A DNA stretch of 64,000 nucleotides, taken from contig JAKCOZ010000001.1 of the NCBI GenBank assembly GCA_022605955.1, positions 97,496,211-97,560,210 on the forward strand. The letters are read 5' to 3'. Each line of letters starts with the position of its first letter. Positions within the stretch are counted from its first letter, which is position 1. Of the stretch, positions 10,389-23,344 are shown in pieces. The notes below the pieces were generated by a model. It did no database searches. It saw nothing but the letters and a program-made list of their open reading frames with translations, and was not told where the DNA came from. The translations under genes and the position numbers were made by a program. Source of the stretch: Rallus limicola. Lineage: Eukaryota; Chordata; Aves; Gruiformes; Rallidae.

Positions 10389-13244
10389 ACAGCTGTGAAC
10401 AGAACAAAACAAAATCCCAAACCAAGAACAAAATAAACCTGCGCACCCCCCTCTCCGCAGCTTCCAGATTCAGATGGTTTGCAGGTAACTGCCATGCCAG
10501 AGGCCTGACTAGAACGGGTGAATGGATGCGAACCCAGGCAGAACATGGCCTGGACAGCGCCCATAGATGCCCAGGGAAACCAAACTAAGGGGGTGAGCGC
10601 AGCAGGGCCTGGAGTGAGGCGGAAGAGAGGCAGAAGCACTGCTCACTGCTTTTTCTAGAGGAGCTGCAGTGTTCCGTACCTGCTTTCCTCAGGTGTGATA
10701 AAGGTGGCTGGTGTGAGGTGTATCTCGAAGCTGGGCAGCACTGCAGCCCTGCCTGGGAGAAGCTGAGCTGCCAAGGTTAGTTTATTTGTATCACCATGGA
10801 AAGGTTGAGGTCAGGGGCGCTTTTATTCTCTGCTGAAGGGGAAGCAGGCTTTTGACCTGCTGGTGAAGGTCCGAGAGAGACAGAAGTACCAATCTGTTAC
10901 TGGCTGTGAGGAAAGCAAGCTCTCAAAAATGAAGGCAAGGTGTTTGTCTCAAGGGTTTTATTACTGAAGCTGAGATATCAACAAAGCACTTGGAAGGTTA
11001 ATTATGGACCATGTGATAACAGCAATGGGTGAGATGTGGTAATCATGTAATCACCCTAGATGCTTTATAGTATTGCATTTTCTAAGGTATATATTTAAAA
11101 GATGATGGGCAATACTGCAAAACCTATAACGTGGTGAGAGAGGAAGCATGAAAAAGTCACCTAATGAGCAGTTAGAAGTGACTCGAGCCAGTGAGATACT
11201 GTTCCTGCTAGTCCAGTTCGGGAACGTTTCGATTTAGCATCTAAAGGAATTGAGGTGTCGGAACCAGTTTATGAAATACCGATTAAACAACAAAACCAAA
11301 GCATTCACACTTTTGTTAAGGACAATGTATGCTGATTTTGAGTGACAATTAAAAATTACCGTATGATTTCGATGGTTTATATAGGATTCTAGCTCCTTAT
11401 TGCTAACCACAAATCTGAATTCAGAGCATAATTTTAAAGTCAGTTTTCCTGTGATGAAGGAAGTCTTGTCAGATGTTAGGTGATAACCCCTTACTTGGTA
11501 TTACCTGACTAATTAAGAAAGTGCTTTCAGGCTCTGTTAGAAGATCAGAGATTATTCTTGATTTGCATCTTCATAAGAAATTATTGATGGTGTAAAGAGT
11601 TCCTTTGATTATGAAAATGGGACATGAATATTGAAACCTTTTACAGGTAAAGACGTTGATACGAAAGCGGCACTGAAATGAAAAGTCATTACACTTTTTT
11701 AGTGTTTCCATTTCATAACATCTCAGCAAATCAAATTAAGGGACTTAATTGGCTGGGAGCTGAGAAACATTATTAAGTGCTTGTATTTACTGCTTAAAAT
11801 ATGGCAAGAAGCAATGACTTGTAAGACACCAGTGAAGAGCAATTTTAGGCCTGGTACTTTCAAGATCACCCTTTTATATATTGTTTTATTTATATATATA
11901 TATGTTTATATAAAATATATATCTATCTATGTTCTATATACATGTAATTTCTAGTCCCTCTTCATGTTCTTCTTATCACCTGCAGAAGAGAAGGAGACAC
12001 ATGCAGCACAGGCAGAGTGGAATTAATATTAAAAGGAACGAAAGTCAAATGTAGGGGGAGGCCAAGTAATAATGAAATTTTATAAAATGTTCTTTATCTC
12101 AAATACTGCTTAAAGCAAAAGTTAACAGTAGCTGAGAACTACCTGCTATTTCAGTAGCTTAGAAATCACTGTTAGTTATCAGCCAGAGTGTGCATAGAAA
12201 AAATAATCTGTCACTGAGGCCCCCGTGCATTACACACTGTGGGTAATGTTACTAAGAGGTTAGTCATACTGTGCTCTCACATGATGTAATTAATATAGAG
12301 TAAGTGGCTGAAATTTTACACCAGCCAGAGCATAGTAATTGTAGAATTGTCCCAAATCTCAAAGAATGTCTGAGTGGATGGTGTTAATAACCTGATTATG
12401 TAGCAGCAAGGGTTTAAATGTAGCTTTTGAGGCACATAATTTGATTCCTCAAGGGGCAACTAATTTGTCAGCAAGCATGTCACAGTGGAAGTTGACTTTT
12501 TGGAAGACCTGTGGAACTGGCCATGTTTTATTTTGGGGAGCATATGAGACCTGTTTGATGCTACAAGCATTCACATCTGATCTGCCGTACTTTGAGAGTA
12601 TTTCCAGGCACCCTGATTCACCAGGATCTCTCCACTCCTGCCCTTGGTTTATTTTAGGGTTTAGTGTTTTAGGAACAAGTTTTACCTTGTTTATACCACT
12701 ACTGTGCCTACACCCTATAGCAAGATTTGTATCACAGCTTTGCTCATTAGAAATCTCGCGTATCAGAAGTTTGTTTCAGAGAAATGGCAGGTTCTCAGCA
12801 CTTGGAAAAATCATATCCAAAATCTTATTTGACCTTAGGTGAGGTATGTTAAGTGACCTGCATTACTACAGAAGAATAGGAAGCACTAGTGTGCTTGGTT
12901 GTAACTGCACAAGAAAACCTGTGATACTACTGGTACACAGAAGGAATCTCAGAAAATGATTCTTAAGAAGTTTTATGTTTCTTAGAAAGTTTTTTTTCCA
13001 GTTCTTGAAAATACCTGTTTTGGAAGATTGTAACTTTTTTCTAATGTGATTTATGCTCAATAGTACTGCCCTGGTTCTTGGCAGAGATTCTTAGAGTGCA
13101 GTTGTGCTTAATGATATAGAAAGACATCAATGAGACAACTACTTTTTCAGAGAAAGTTCATACTTGGTTGTGCTGAACAGCTGGGAAAAAAAATAGATAC
13201 CCTATGACTTACAAGTGGTTCTGAGTTCTTTTAGATTTTTTTTA
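10389..13244. other. Intergenic DNA, no gene recognised
   Basis: AT-rich sequence with no recognisable coding or repeat family apart from an (AT)-rich stretch at 11875-11945. The 133-codon ORF at 12441-12842 shows no motif I know. Confidence 0.5.
11875..11945. repeat. AT-rich simple sequence
   Basis: Imperfect (TA)n with tatc and ttta interruptions (atatatatatgtttatataa and similar). Confidence 0.85.
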
Positions 13245-13448
13245 AAATGTATATTCTGTTAGCTACACTGCTGTCCCTCCAGCAGATATCAGGGTGGTTG
13301 AGGTGCCCTGTGAGGACCAGGGCTTACGAACTTGAGGCTGCTTCTGTCTGTTTATAGAGCACTTTATCCACTCAGTCTTCCTGGTTGGGTGGCCTGTAGC
13401 AGACCTCCACTGTAGTGTCCCCTGCTTTCCCTGTAATCCTGGCCCAGA
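13245..13448 (-). repeat. Older CR1 LINE, distal half of the endonuclease region
   Basis: The minus strand reads GKAGDTTVEVCYRPPNQED, then a stop, then AALVL-like sequence and LNHPDICWRDSS. These are the central motifs of the CR1 ORF2 apurinic-type endonuclease (GVCYRPP and the FNHPDICW block). It is the continuation of the endonuclease segment at 14153-14450, separated from it by the younger CR1 at 13449-14152. In-frame stops show it is inactive. Confidence 0.85.
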
Positions 13449-14152
13449 ACCATATAATCATGGCATATCCTGAGTTGGAAGGGACCCATAAAGATTATTG
13501 AGTCCAACTCCTGGCTCCACACAGGGCCAGCCAAGTCAGAGCATGGGACTGAGCACATTGTCCAGGCACTTCTTGAGCTCAGCCAAGCTGGGTGCTGTGA
13601 CCCCTTCCCTGGGGAGCCTGTTCCAGTGCCAGACCACCCTCTCAGTAAAGAGCCTCTTCCTAACACCCAGCCTAAACCTCCCCTGTCACAGCTTCATGCC
13701 GTTCTCTTGGGTTCTATCGCTGGTAACTAAAGAGAGGAGATTGGCACCTGCCCCTTTGCTCACACTTGTCAGGAAGCCACAGACTGCCATGAGGTCTCCC
13801 CTCAGTCTCCTCTTCTCCAGGCTGTACAAACCAATGGACTTCAGCCTCTCCTCGTAAGACTCCCCACCAGACCCTTCATGATCCTTCTTGCTCTCCTCTG
13901 GACACTCTCCAATAGTCTTGTGTCCCTCTTGTGCTGTGGCACCCAAATCTGCACCCGGTACTAGAGGTGAGGCCGCACCAGCACAGTGTAGAGTGGGACA
14001 ATCCCCTCCCTGGACTGGCTGGCAATGCTGTGCTTGATGCACCCCAGGATGCAGATGGCCCTTCTGGCTGCCTGGGCACACTGCTGGCTCATGTTTAATT
14101 TGTTGTCAGCCAAGACGCCCCAATCCCTCCCTCTAAGCATGACTGGCCTCCT
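13449..14152 (-). repeat. Younger CR1 LINE inserted inside an older CR1
   Basis: On the minus strand this gives the CR1 ORF2 C-terminal tail ([20 protein letters not shown], then a REGIVPLYTVLVRPHL block, then SYEERLKSIGLYSLEKRRLR, then SDRTQENGMKL) followed by the 3' UTR. The UTR ends near 13449 with gattatatggtt, the CR1-type terminus. The copy is 5'-truncated; it begins within about 20 bp of 14152, where the older element's endonuclease frame breaks off. The reading frame is broken in places. Confidence 0.9.
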
Positions 14153-14937
14153 CATAAGCTCACAGTCAGCTCCTCATCCATCCCCAGATGGATCTCTATG
14201 CACTTCAGCTGTTCACTGACATTGAGGATGACACCTCCTCCTTATCTCCCTTGCTTGACTTCCCTAAAGAACCTGTATCCTTCCATGCCAATGCTCCAGT
14301 CATAGGAGCTATCCCATAATGTCTGTGTGATGCCAATGAGATCACAGCCCTGCAGGCATGTGCACGTCTCCAGCTCCTCTCCTTCCCGAAGGTTTGCATA
14401 GAGGCATTTAAGTTGGGCCTCAAATGAAGTTGACTTACTGGCTGAAGAGGCTGGAATTCTTTTGAGGTATTTCACCAAGTGTTTCTCTGTTGGCTCCTAT
14501 CCCCTCAGGAGCGCCTGGCTCATTTTGAGAAGACTTCTGTGCTACAGTGTACCTAGCATGTCTCAGACCAACAGGCTGAGGGCACTGACTTGCACCTTGT
14601 CCCTCTAACCTTGGTGTGTCATCCCACAGCTTGTAGCAGACAAGCTCCCCTTGCCCTGCAAGCAACTAAGTAAAGACCTTATCTCTAATTCTGCCTCCCC
14701 TCCACTCCCTCTTAAAGAGCAAGCGGCTGTGTGGTGCCTGGCTCTTGGCTGGGGCAAAACCACAACAGACCTTCCTTCCCCTCTGGGAAAGGTGAACCCC
14801 ATCTGACTCCAGCAGGCCTGGTGCCGTGGAGGCCTTCCCATTATTGAAGAACACACAACTGTGGTGGTGACACCACCCACGAAGCCGTGTATTAACAGAC
14901 TGGGTCCTTCTGTTTCTCCCAGTGTCACTGCCCACAA
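14153..14937 (-). repeat. Older CR1 LINE, 5' portion (ORF1 esterase end and endonuclease start)
   Basis: Reading on the minus strand from 14937, the first frame contains GLLESDGVHLSQRGR, the D-x-x-H end of the SGNH/esterase-like domain found in CR1 ORF1. At 14450-14153 comes the start of the ORF2 endonuclease: LKCLYANLREGEELE, CDLIGITQTLWDSSYDWSIG, then after a stop GGGVILNVSEQLKCIEIHLG and MDEELTVSL. The endonuclease resumes at 13448. CR1 copies retaining ORF1 sequence are uncommon because most are severely 5'-truncated. Stops and frameshifts make it non-functional. Confidence 0.85.
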
Positions 14938-16261
14938 CTGGAAGGAGAGAGGAAAATAAAACTACTAACCTTTACTCCAGATTCCCTCATCAACCATCCC
15001 AAGGCCCTGAAGTCTCTTTTGATCGCTCGTGGACTGCGCATTGCGGCTTCATCGCCACCCACGTGTACTCACCTGTTATACTTGAGTAATAGTCATTCCT
15101 CAGCTATCACTATGGAGAGAGAGTGTTACCATACTGCAGTCTGTAGTGGCTCCTATTCCATATGCTTAGAAAATAGGTTCAAAGACAGACATTTACATGG
15201 AAAAACGTCCAGATTTTTATTGCTGTGCCGTCTGTGCTGAGTAATTCTGTGGTTTCTGGCTCAAACTGACAGCAGTGTGAAAACTGATGGCAAAGAGGGG
15301 GGGAAACTAATAACAGATTCATTTGAGAATTATTCCCACAGTAGCTGAAATCTAAAGATTTGTCAGATAATATGCATTTAAACATTTGGCTTAAGGAAAG
15401 CTAACAGTTTGAGCAGTGGTGTGTATTGGAAGGGCAGGCTACAGGTCCAGCTGAGAAATGAATGGAACAGTCTTAACTGTCCTATTCAGGTAGCATGATA
15501 CTTCCCATATGCTCTCAGTGCTTGTCCCTCCTGTTTTTAAATTATTCGTACATCATTTTCCTTCCTGTAGGAGCGAGGAAAAAACTGCATAGGTGGATGT
15601 TTTGTGTGTGTGTCTAGAAAAGCTTATTAGAGACCTTAATCAAAGAAGTGAGATTTTAGTGAGAGATTTCTACTGTCTTATGAATGTGATGAGATGTACA
15701 GGCACCCACTCTTGCAGAAGAGGCTTCTGAGGTACGAACCCAGTTCTTGAGAAAATGCTGTTTCCTGTAATGATCCTTTCCAGAGGAAGGATACCATAAT
15801 GTACTTGTAGCTTTATCTGAATTCAGCAAACAGTTTACAGGTGCAGAATTACGGGGAGTTTTACAGACATCTAAAATAATTTTGCATAGGTTTCGCAAGG
15901 GAAGACTATTAAAGAGTTTTGTATCTACAATAATTGCTTTTCATTTCAGCAAAGTGGAAATGAGAAGTTGTGTAAACCTCAATTATACCCATTAATCATA
16001 TTTCTCAAAATAAGTGACAAAATTGAATCGCTATTTAAGAAATTCTTGTGGCACTTTGAAATGCCCGCTGTACTCTCTGCGGCACCTTTTCTATGGGTGC
16101 ATTACAGTAGTGGAGAAATAATGTTTAAAAACCACCCAATTTACTGGGAAATTTATGTTTTATTCCTTCAGTGTATTTATTGAAGCACACAGGTCTGTAT
16201 TCTGTTTGTTGCAAATGCTGATGTAGCTCTCTGACCGGCTCTCTTGTCTTTGCCTTGGCAG

Positions 16262-16413
16262 GTGCTGCCTGTGCTAACTATAACCCCGCAGCTGGGATCC
16301 TGGCGAGCAGCATCCATCAACCCAGGTCCTTGTAACCACGCTGCAGAGTCTTTTCCCGAAGCTGCGTGCCAGGGGTGGGCTCTGACGGGACCCGCGCCTG
16401 GCGTCGCCTGCAG
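16262..16413 (+). other. Candidate exon of an unknown transcript
   Basis: A 152-bp GC-rich block is bounded by a good acceptor (ctcttgtctttgccttggcag) and a very good donor (cag|gtacag). One frame is open across it, beginning VLPVLTITPQLGSWRAASIN, but I recognise no protein. It sits about 6 kb downstream of the orphan CpG island on the same strand as USP25. It could be a lncRNA exon, a distal 5' UTR exon or a chance arrangement; no transcript data are available. Confidence 0.3.
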
Positions 16414-19400
16414 GTACAGGACCCGCAGACGCGTACGGGACCAGCGCTACGTAACCGAGGGCATTAGGAAGCCCAGCGCAGGGGAAAGAGGTGCTGGGAG
16501 AGGTGTTACCTTATGTTGTTTAACAGCCTGGTTAGTGACCGTGTGTGGTTGTGGGTCTTTCACACTCAGAGGTAGGAATTTCTATTTCTGGGTTGTGAAT
16601 AATAATGCTAATTATACAAGAAGATACTTAGCAGGTAGAATGCAGTGGGTTTGGGGTTTTTTTTATTTCTTTATTCCCCCCCTCCCATAAATACTGGATG
16701 TCTATGATACATTGTTGAGAAAACTCAGAGAATTTGGGCCATAAATTACTAGTCTATTCACCGCTTTAAAGATAAACCAGAACTACCTGGGGATGATTTG
16801 GCCAGACTGAATTGTGCAAAGCCAGATCCTGCAATACCTTTTTTTATCCCGAGGGCAGATACTAACTCCAGACAGCTCCAGGCACCTGATTTCAGTGATG
16901 CAAACTAGATAGCTATTCTCTAACAATTCCTAGTACAGGGCTTGGTGCTCTGGACTAAAAAGATGCGTGGTCCTGAGGGTCACTCTCTTCTGTCACTCTG
17001 CAGCAGTGCCTAGCCAGCTATTTACCATGCCTGGGGCACCTGTGATGCACATGCTTAAGACACCACAACATCACTCCACAATTTGAAAAACAAGGGGAAT
17101 ACATCAGTAAAAGTTTTCAAAACTCTTACATTTGATATATTATTTTATGCTAAGCCGTATCTTTAAATAAAAACTTAAAAAAGCTAAGTACCGTCTTTCT
17201 CTATTTTAGCACCACAGTTCTAGAAGAACCTGTCAACTGGTGTGCTGTGCCCTCTCCCCCTTTCTAATTTTGCAAATGCATTTTGGAAGAGGGAGGTGAC
17301 AGAAGAGAAAATGACAAAAGGGAGATGTTATCTGCAATGTCTGACTGCTGGGAAAGAAATCTGTCTCATTGATTTCTCTATATGCCATGTAGAAAGTTGT
17401 ATTTTTCAGGTGACTTTTTCTGTGTAAAGTGTTAATTAAGACGTTGCTATTAGAAAGCCTGTGAAGGCACAGCCTTGCCATTGCCCTTCACTTTCAGGGG
17501 AATTCATACAAGAGGGCAGGGTTAGACATGGCTGATCCGTGGAGGACTAGTAAGTGTAATTGACTGACTTTATCTGTGAGATGGCTGAAGCTTTGAATTA
17601 CCAGTGTGTCCAGTTCTGTTCTTCCTTGTTTCTTCATGTGCTTTCTCCATGGGCTTCTGTTACAACCTTGAAACTTGCTGTAGTGTTTCAGAAAGCTGTA
17701 ACGCATACAGTATGTTCCATGTGAAAATTATCTGGCTGCTTCTAATTACAATAGCTCCTTGTTCTGCTGCCAAGAAAACAGCATCATCAGCTACTTGGAT
17801 TATACAGAATATTACAGAGTAAAGACAACAACAGAAATACACTGTTATTTTTCCTTCCTTATATCCTGCCTTGTGACAGAAATCCCTCCCTCTGCTAAGT
17901 TCATTGGTTAACAATAAACAAAGCTGCTTTCAACAACCATCTCACTACAGCCTCTGTGGTGCGTAAGACAGTAGGGCCGTGGTAGTGTTAAGAAACCAGC
18001 TTACCATGATAGTTTAGATTCCTTTAGTAAACTTCATTTGACTTACAGCCTCTCCTAAACAGAGATAATATCCTTTTCTTGCATCTGCATAGGATGGGGT
18101 GACTACCATCAGTCTCAACAGTAAAAAATAGTTGTTTTTGTTTTTTACCAAAGGATTTCACTAACATCAACAGAGAAAAGTGGTCACTGCAAGTGCTACA
18201 GTGTCACCACAAAAGCTCCCGAAGTCACCAGAGGTTGTAGTTTACCACAGCCCAGGTATTCTGGGGTGGTTGTATCTTTCATTCCTATGAACAGAAGTTT
18301 TTGTTGCTCAGTGTTTTCAGAAATTATGAAAAGGTATTTGGCTGAATCTCAACACTGTTATATCCGAAAACATTTTTGGTTTTTTTTTTTTAAACCTCAA
18401 AAATTGGTCTACTTTGCCCAACGAAAATTCCTTGAAGGGATAAGGACTTCCCATTCCTTAGCTTTTGGTGACTGACTTTGGGCAATTAAATTAGGACTTT
18501 GATTTCCAAGGACTCCTTCTGTAGCCGCTAGAGAGGAGGAGGATCTTTCAGAGGATTCACAACTGGAAGTTCAACTCACATATTCTGTGCTCCCCTTCAG
18601 AGGAAGCTTGTGAGAGAGGTGAGAAAACTGTCTTGATGCCTTGGGCACTGTGTGATTTGTGGACTTGCAGTGGTGAACCCAGTTGTTCTTTGCTGGAGGC
18701 TGTCTGCCAGGTCTGGGCCTCTCCTGACTGGGTGCCATGCACAAAAGCAGAGGGAGGTACCAGTTTTCACCTGCCAGCATGCCCTGTCTCCTCCAGAACT
18801 GCTGCAGAAAACGTGGAGACTTAGGACCATCTCATGTGCCCCATACCCACTCTGCAGCCCACAAGTTCAGCCAACTACCGTGAGGAATATCAGCCTGTCC
18901 TTTGTCTTCCCTCACAGGCTCTCTGTCACACCTGGCTTTCAGGAATATCGTGTGTGATGTATCTGACATTTTGGGGCAAGGTCTTCTTGCTCATGCTTAC
19001 ACCAAGCAAATTGCATGACATTAAGTACTGACTAATGCTTTCTTCTGCTTGTGGTTGTCAGCTGTGCATGATAGCATCTGTTATCAGAAAGCACCAACTG
19101 GCTTTGCACTTGGCGAGCGGTTTTGGGAGCATGTACAAGTACCTACCGCAGGCCCTGCGACCTGCCACGGGGCGTCCCCACAACTGCCTCACAGGCCAGG
19201 CTGACCACCAGGAGCCTGAGCAGTTGTACCTATCAGACCAGAGTTGCTCAGGCATTGGAAGTTGTGGGTGCACCTATATTTGGGGTTGTCTTTCCAACTT
19301 TGTGGCTGGGGGTCTACCCAAAACTGGACTTCAGAGGTGTCACCAGCAGACTTGAAAGATAATTCATGCACTGACTGATTTACTTGAGGCAGTCCTGTAG

Positions 19401-21913
19401 GTGGGCACTGAACTCCTGCATCTTTGAGCTGTTAAGCTCTGTAACTTGCTGTCCCCTTTTGTAGTGCACTGCTCTGTCCTTTTAACTAGTTCATAATAAA
19501 CTTTATGTAATGCTTGAAGTATCAGGATCTTGAAATTTGTTGCCAGATGCTTTAGTATTGATCTTTCTCATCCAATAAAATTGCCCAGCTCTCCTGCAGC
19601 CATTAAGATGCAAAAAAACTTTCCTGAATCTGTAACTTTGGTGGGTACAAAAGTGTGAGTGCTATTGGCTCTTTGGAGTACCATGGCTATGCCACCTTGT
19701 TTGCTGTTAACAGGTTGTGGGTTTTTTTATTAAGAGATATCCTGCTTTTTTCTCATTTAGCCTGACAGCCTAACGTTTAAAGTAGGTGAGAATACGATTT
19801 TACTTACGGAACTTTTCATTTATTTAAGGCTATTTGAAATGACTTGTTTAATGAATGTAACACAACTTAGTTGATGACCTCATCCTCTTTCTGTGCAACT
19901 GCAGTTCTGCATAACAAAGAGAAGGCCATATGTATCCAAGGGAAACTGAATCACTTAAGCAGAAAATAAAGTCTGTCAAAACACTACATAAATGCTGTAT
20001 ATGCACCTTTTTTAACTGAGCCTGGTAAATTGGGAGACTTCCAGTATATTCTGAAAGTTTAGTCCCTGGACCAAGTAGAAAAAAATGATCCATTACCCCA
20101 CAAGGCAAAATGCAAGTCACAAGTCAAGCAATGAGTCCCTTTAAGGAGCAGTGAATACGTGCAACTGGGTGATTGTTTTAGAGCTTTTTTGTTTGAGTCA
20201 TCTCATGAATTTAGTTTATTGATTAAGAACTTTGCTGCATGGAGAGCTTCACTGCCACCCTCCTCACAGAGATGGATCCTTAGCACTGCACTTCAGCACA
20301 TCAGGCTGATGGAGAAAAGCTTTGAAGTTTACGGTGCCCATCAGCGGTGTGCCTGTATCCAAGCGCAGCTCTTACAGTACGTTTGGCTTTAGCACATGCA
20401 AAAGATGTTTAATATTTCTAGTTTGTAACAAGACCTTTACAAAAACCTTCTCATAGGGAAGAAAAAAAAAATACTTGAAGGGAGAGGAAGAGGCTTTTTT
20501 CACTTTGTGATTCCTTTCAGTGGTTCACTGCCCTGCACTGACTCTCCAAACTACTGCTGTGGATTTTAACGTCTTCTGCAGGACAGCTGAGCATTTCTTT
20601 CCTGGAGTCTTTCATTCAGATATACATAGCCACTAAAGCAATATTATCAAGAATATCTTTGAAGAAGAAACCACTGAAGCCATTAAAAAAAGTCTTGAAC
20701 TAAGGCCTTCCAGAATGACTGCCATCATTTTCATGTGCCTCTTCCAGGCACACATCGCTCCACACTTCAGAAGGAAACAGAAAGGTGTGTGCCAAAAACA
20801 GTAAATGGGATCTTTCCTGTAGCTTGTTCAGAGATTCTTTTTGTTAATGCAATGTTCTTTCTGTCAGAAACAAAATGCCCTGAAAAGGGTGCTAAGTTGA
20901 TGTAAATCAGAGGAAAAGGGAAAGTGATAAAACATCAAAAAATTAAAAGTCCAGGAAAGAAAATTTTGACAATTTTCAGAAAATTATAACATGGGAATTA
21001 CTTTATTTGAAACAAATCAGAGAAATTGAACTCTGTATGAAATGCAACTGCGGAAAAATAGAATTTATTGTGTTGCAATGGGGAAAAAAATTATGTCATG
21101 GAGTTTCCTACTAAATGGAAAAACCAGTTCCTGGCCAGGTCTGTTTAGTTACAATTTCCTAAACCTGTAAATACTTTTGATTGATCTTCTTAAAGAGAGA
21201 TAAAATTCTTGAATGTCTACTCACAAATGCAAGTGGATTAAAATTACCTAAAGTACCTGCTTACTGTAGTGGGGATGACTTGGCTGTAGTGTGGAAACTG
21301 TGTTCCATGTGTTCCTCAGAAAGGTGCCTCAGTGCTGAAGCTAGTCGTGCCCTTCTGTGAAAGCTGGCTGGAGGTATTTTCCCAAGCTGTAGATATTAAA
21401 GGTCTCAGACTAATTATGCTTTTGCAAAGCATAAGACTCAATTACCTGAAGTGTAGGTTGCCATTCATTTGCTGGCTGCTGACAACTTGCGAGTTCAAGT
21501 TGACCTCTGAATATTTTAAATTGGGTATTACCTCTGAAACAAAAGGAACCTGTCAGATGAGCACTTAGACCTCTCATGTCACCACGGAGTGCCATGACAC
21601 AGGTCTCACTGGGAACTGAACAGTGACAGAAGAATACTGGGAAATTGTATTATTTTAAAGAACATCTTTGTAAGTGGAAGAAGTGTCGGTGGCAATGAAG
21701 TGTCAAGGAAGCAGAGCCTGTTCATTAGCTCCTCTCTCTCAGTGGGAAATTGAAACATGAAGTAAAAAAGGACTAGTTGCACTGTGCAAGGAGTTGCTGT
21801 GCAACCAGCGTGGCACCACACTTTGAATGTAGCAACCACCAAATACAACAACCATCTAGTGGCCAGATTTCCTTTTTTTCTCCGTGGATTTATATCTATT
21901 TTCTGTAGAAGGA

Positions 21914-21915
<2 letters not shown>

Positions 21916-21960
<45 letters not shown>

Positions 21961-21965
21961 CTGTG
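21916..21965. repeat. (TG)n microsatellite
   Basis: About 16 uninterrupted TG units to 21948, then tatgtgtatgtgtctgtg. Opposite-strand ORFs rich in H and T here are artefacts. Confidence 0.97.
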
Positions 21966-23344
21966 ACATCCATGCATTTCCCTCCACTTTGCAAGCTGCA
22001 GAAGAAATCCAGTCTGCCAAATTAATTAGCTAGAACTCTCCTACATAGACCACGTAGGAGTGTTTCGACTTTAGAGGGGTGTTTGTCACCAAATGAACAT
22101 GTCTGTGCTAGTTCAAAATGCCCTTCAAGCTACGCCTGAAATATTTCTCTGCTCAAATGAGTTACTCCTTCTCGTGGGTGGAATGAAGAATCTTGTCCTT
22201 CATCTTCATTTGTATACGCTAGGTTCATGACAAAGTAACTTAGTCATATTAAAGAATGCAGATATTGCCTCCCTTCTGCAGCATGCAGAGCTGTTGTGCA
22301 CCGGGGACTTGTACAGCTGACAGACTAGTAAAACCAGGCCTGTGATGTCTACCAAAGCAATCAGGTTGCAAACTCCACGTAGTCAAGTTAAAAGTCTAAT
22401 TTGACTATTTGTATGGGTTCTTAATCATACATGTACATGGTCACATTAAAGTTAGACTTAATTGCATCTCTCAACCCATCCATCCAAGGGAACAATGCTT
22501 TGCTGAATGTGGCTTTGTTTTCTTACATATGTCCTCCCATTATTTAGCTGCTGAATATTCCTATTTTACCTTGGCTTTTGTGCGTGGGAGAGGCACTCTG
22601 AAAACTAAATATATACAGTATTAATTAAACTATGTATCTAGGGAGGACGACAGGACAATTATTTCTTTTTAGTTGAGATTTGTCTGCATATGAAAGAAAC
22701 TCAGCCATTCAACATTTTTGCTTCCATTTTAGATCTATCTTTACATCTGTGAGAGCGACTAGAAGTTGGCTTCTCTATTTTACAACCTGGTACACGTGAA
22801 AAATTCAATTTTGTGAAACTGAGTTCCGCTGATACTCAGAAAATGGGTAATAACAGTGCACGGGGAAAAAGGAAATTGGGAACAAAGCGTGGAGAAAATA
22901 GAAAGATTCTTGGAATCTCAGGAAAGGGAGAGATAAATGCCTATGAAATATGAATCTGAACACAAAAGTCTTGCTGAATCCTAAACCTGATGTGTAGTAT
23001 GCTAGGTCGTAATTTTCTGTCTCTGTTACATGATATTAATCCCCCTACATATGCCACATTTCATGTGTTCTCTCTTCTCTCATGTGCTTCTCTCCCTTCC
23101 TAATATCCCATACAAGCTAGCAAACTTCCCGTGCCTTCCCTTGACGCTCCCAAGGCCAGGTTATCCATGCTCTGCAGTAACCACAAAGAGGTTTCAGCTC
23201 TACCCTGGATTCAGCAGAAAGCCACCAAACCTGAAGGTTGCTGTGAACTAAGCGCTCTGAACTCAACGAACTAGAGCTTTTCCCACTGAATTACTCTGCT
23301 TGGAAGCGGGAGCAGTCACAGGTTTACTTCACCCATTGCCCATC

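Larger units (their letters stand above)
14938..23344. other. Intergenic DNA with one candidate exon
   Basis: Mostly AT-rich sequence with no recognised coding region. It contains the candidate exon at 16262-16413 and a TG microsatellite at 21916-21965. Short overlapping ORFs at 18.6-19.4 kb on both strands match no family I know; an aataaa lies at 19495. Confidence 0.5.

Noticed and set aside
14025..14219. Small plus-strand ORFs over 13.4-14.2 kb
   Set aside because: Antisense readings of the CR1 ORF2 tail.
18557..19371. Possible processed pseudogene around 18.6-19.5 kb with an aataaa at 19495
   Set aside because: Several overlapping ORFs on both strands but no protein I recognise, no poly(A) tail and no target-site duplication seen.
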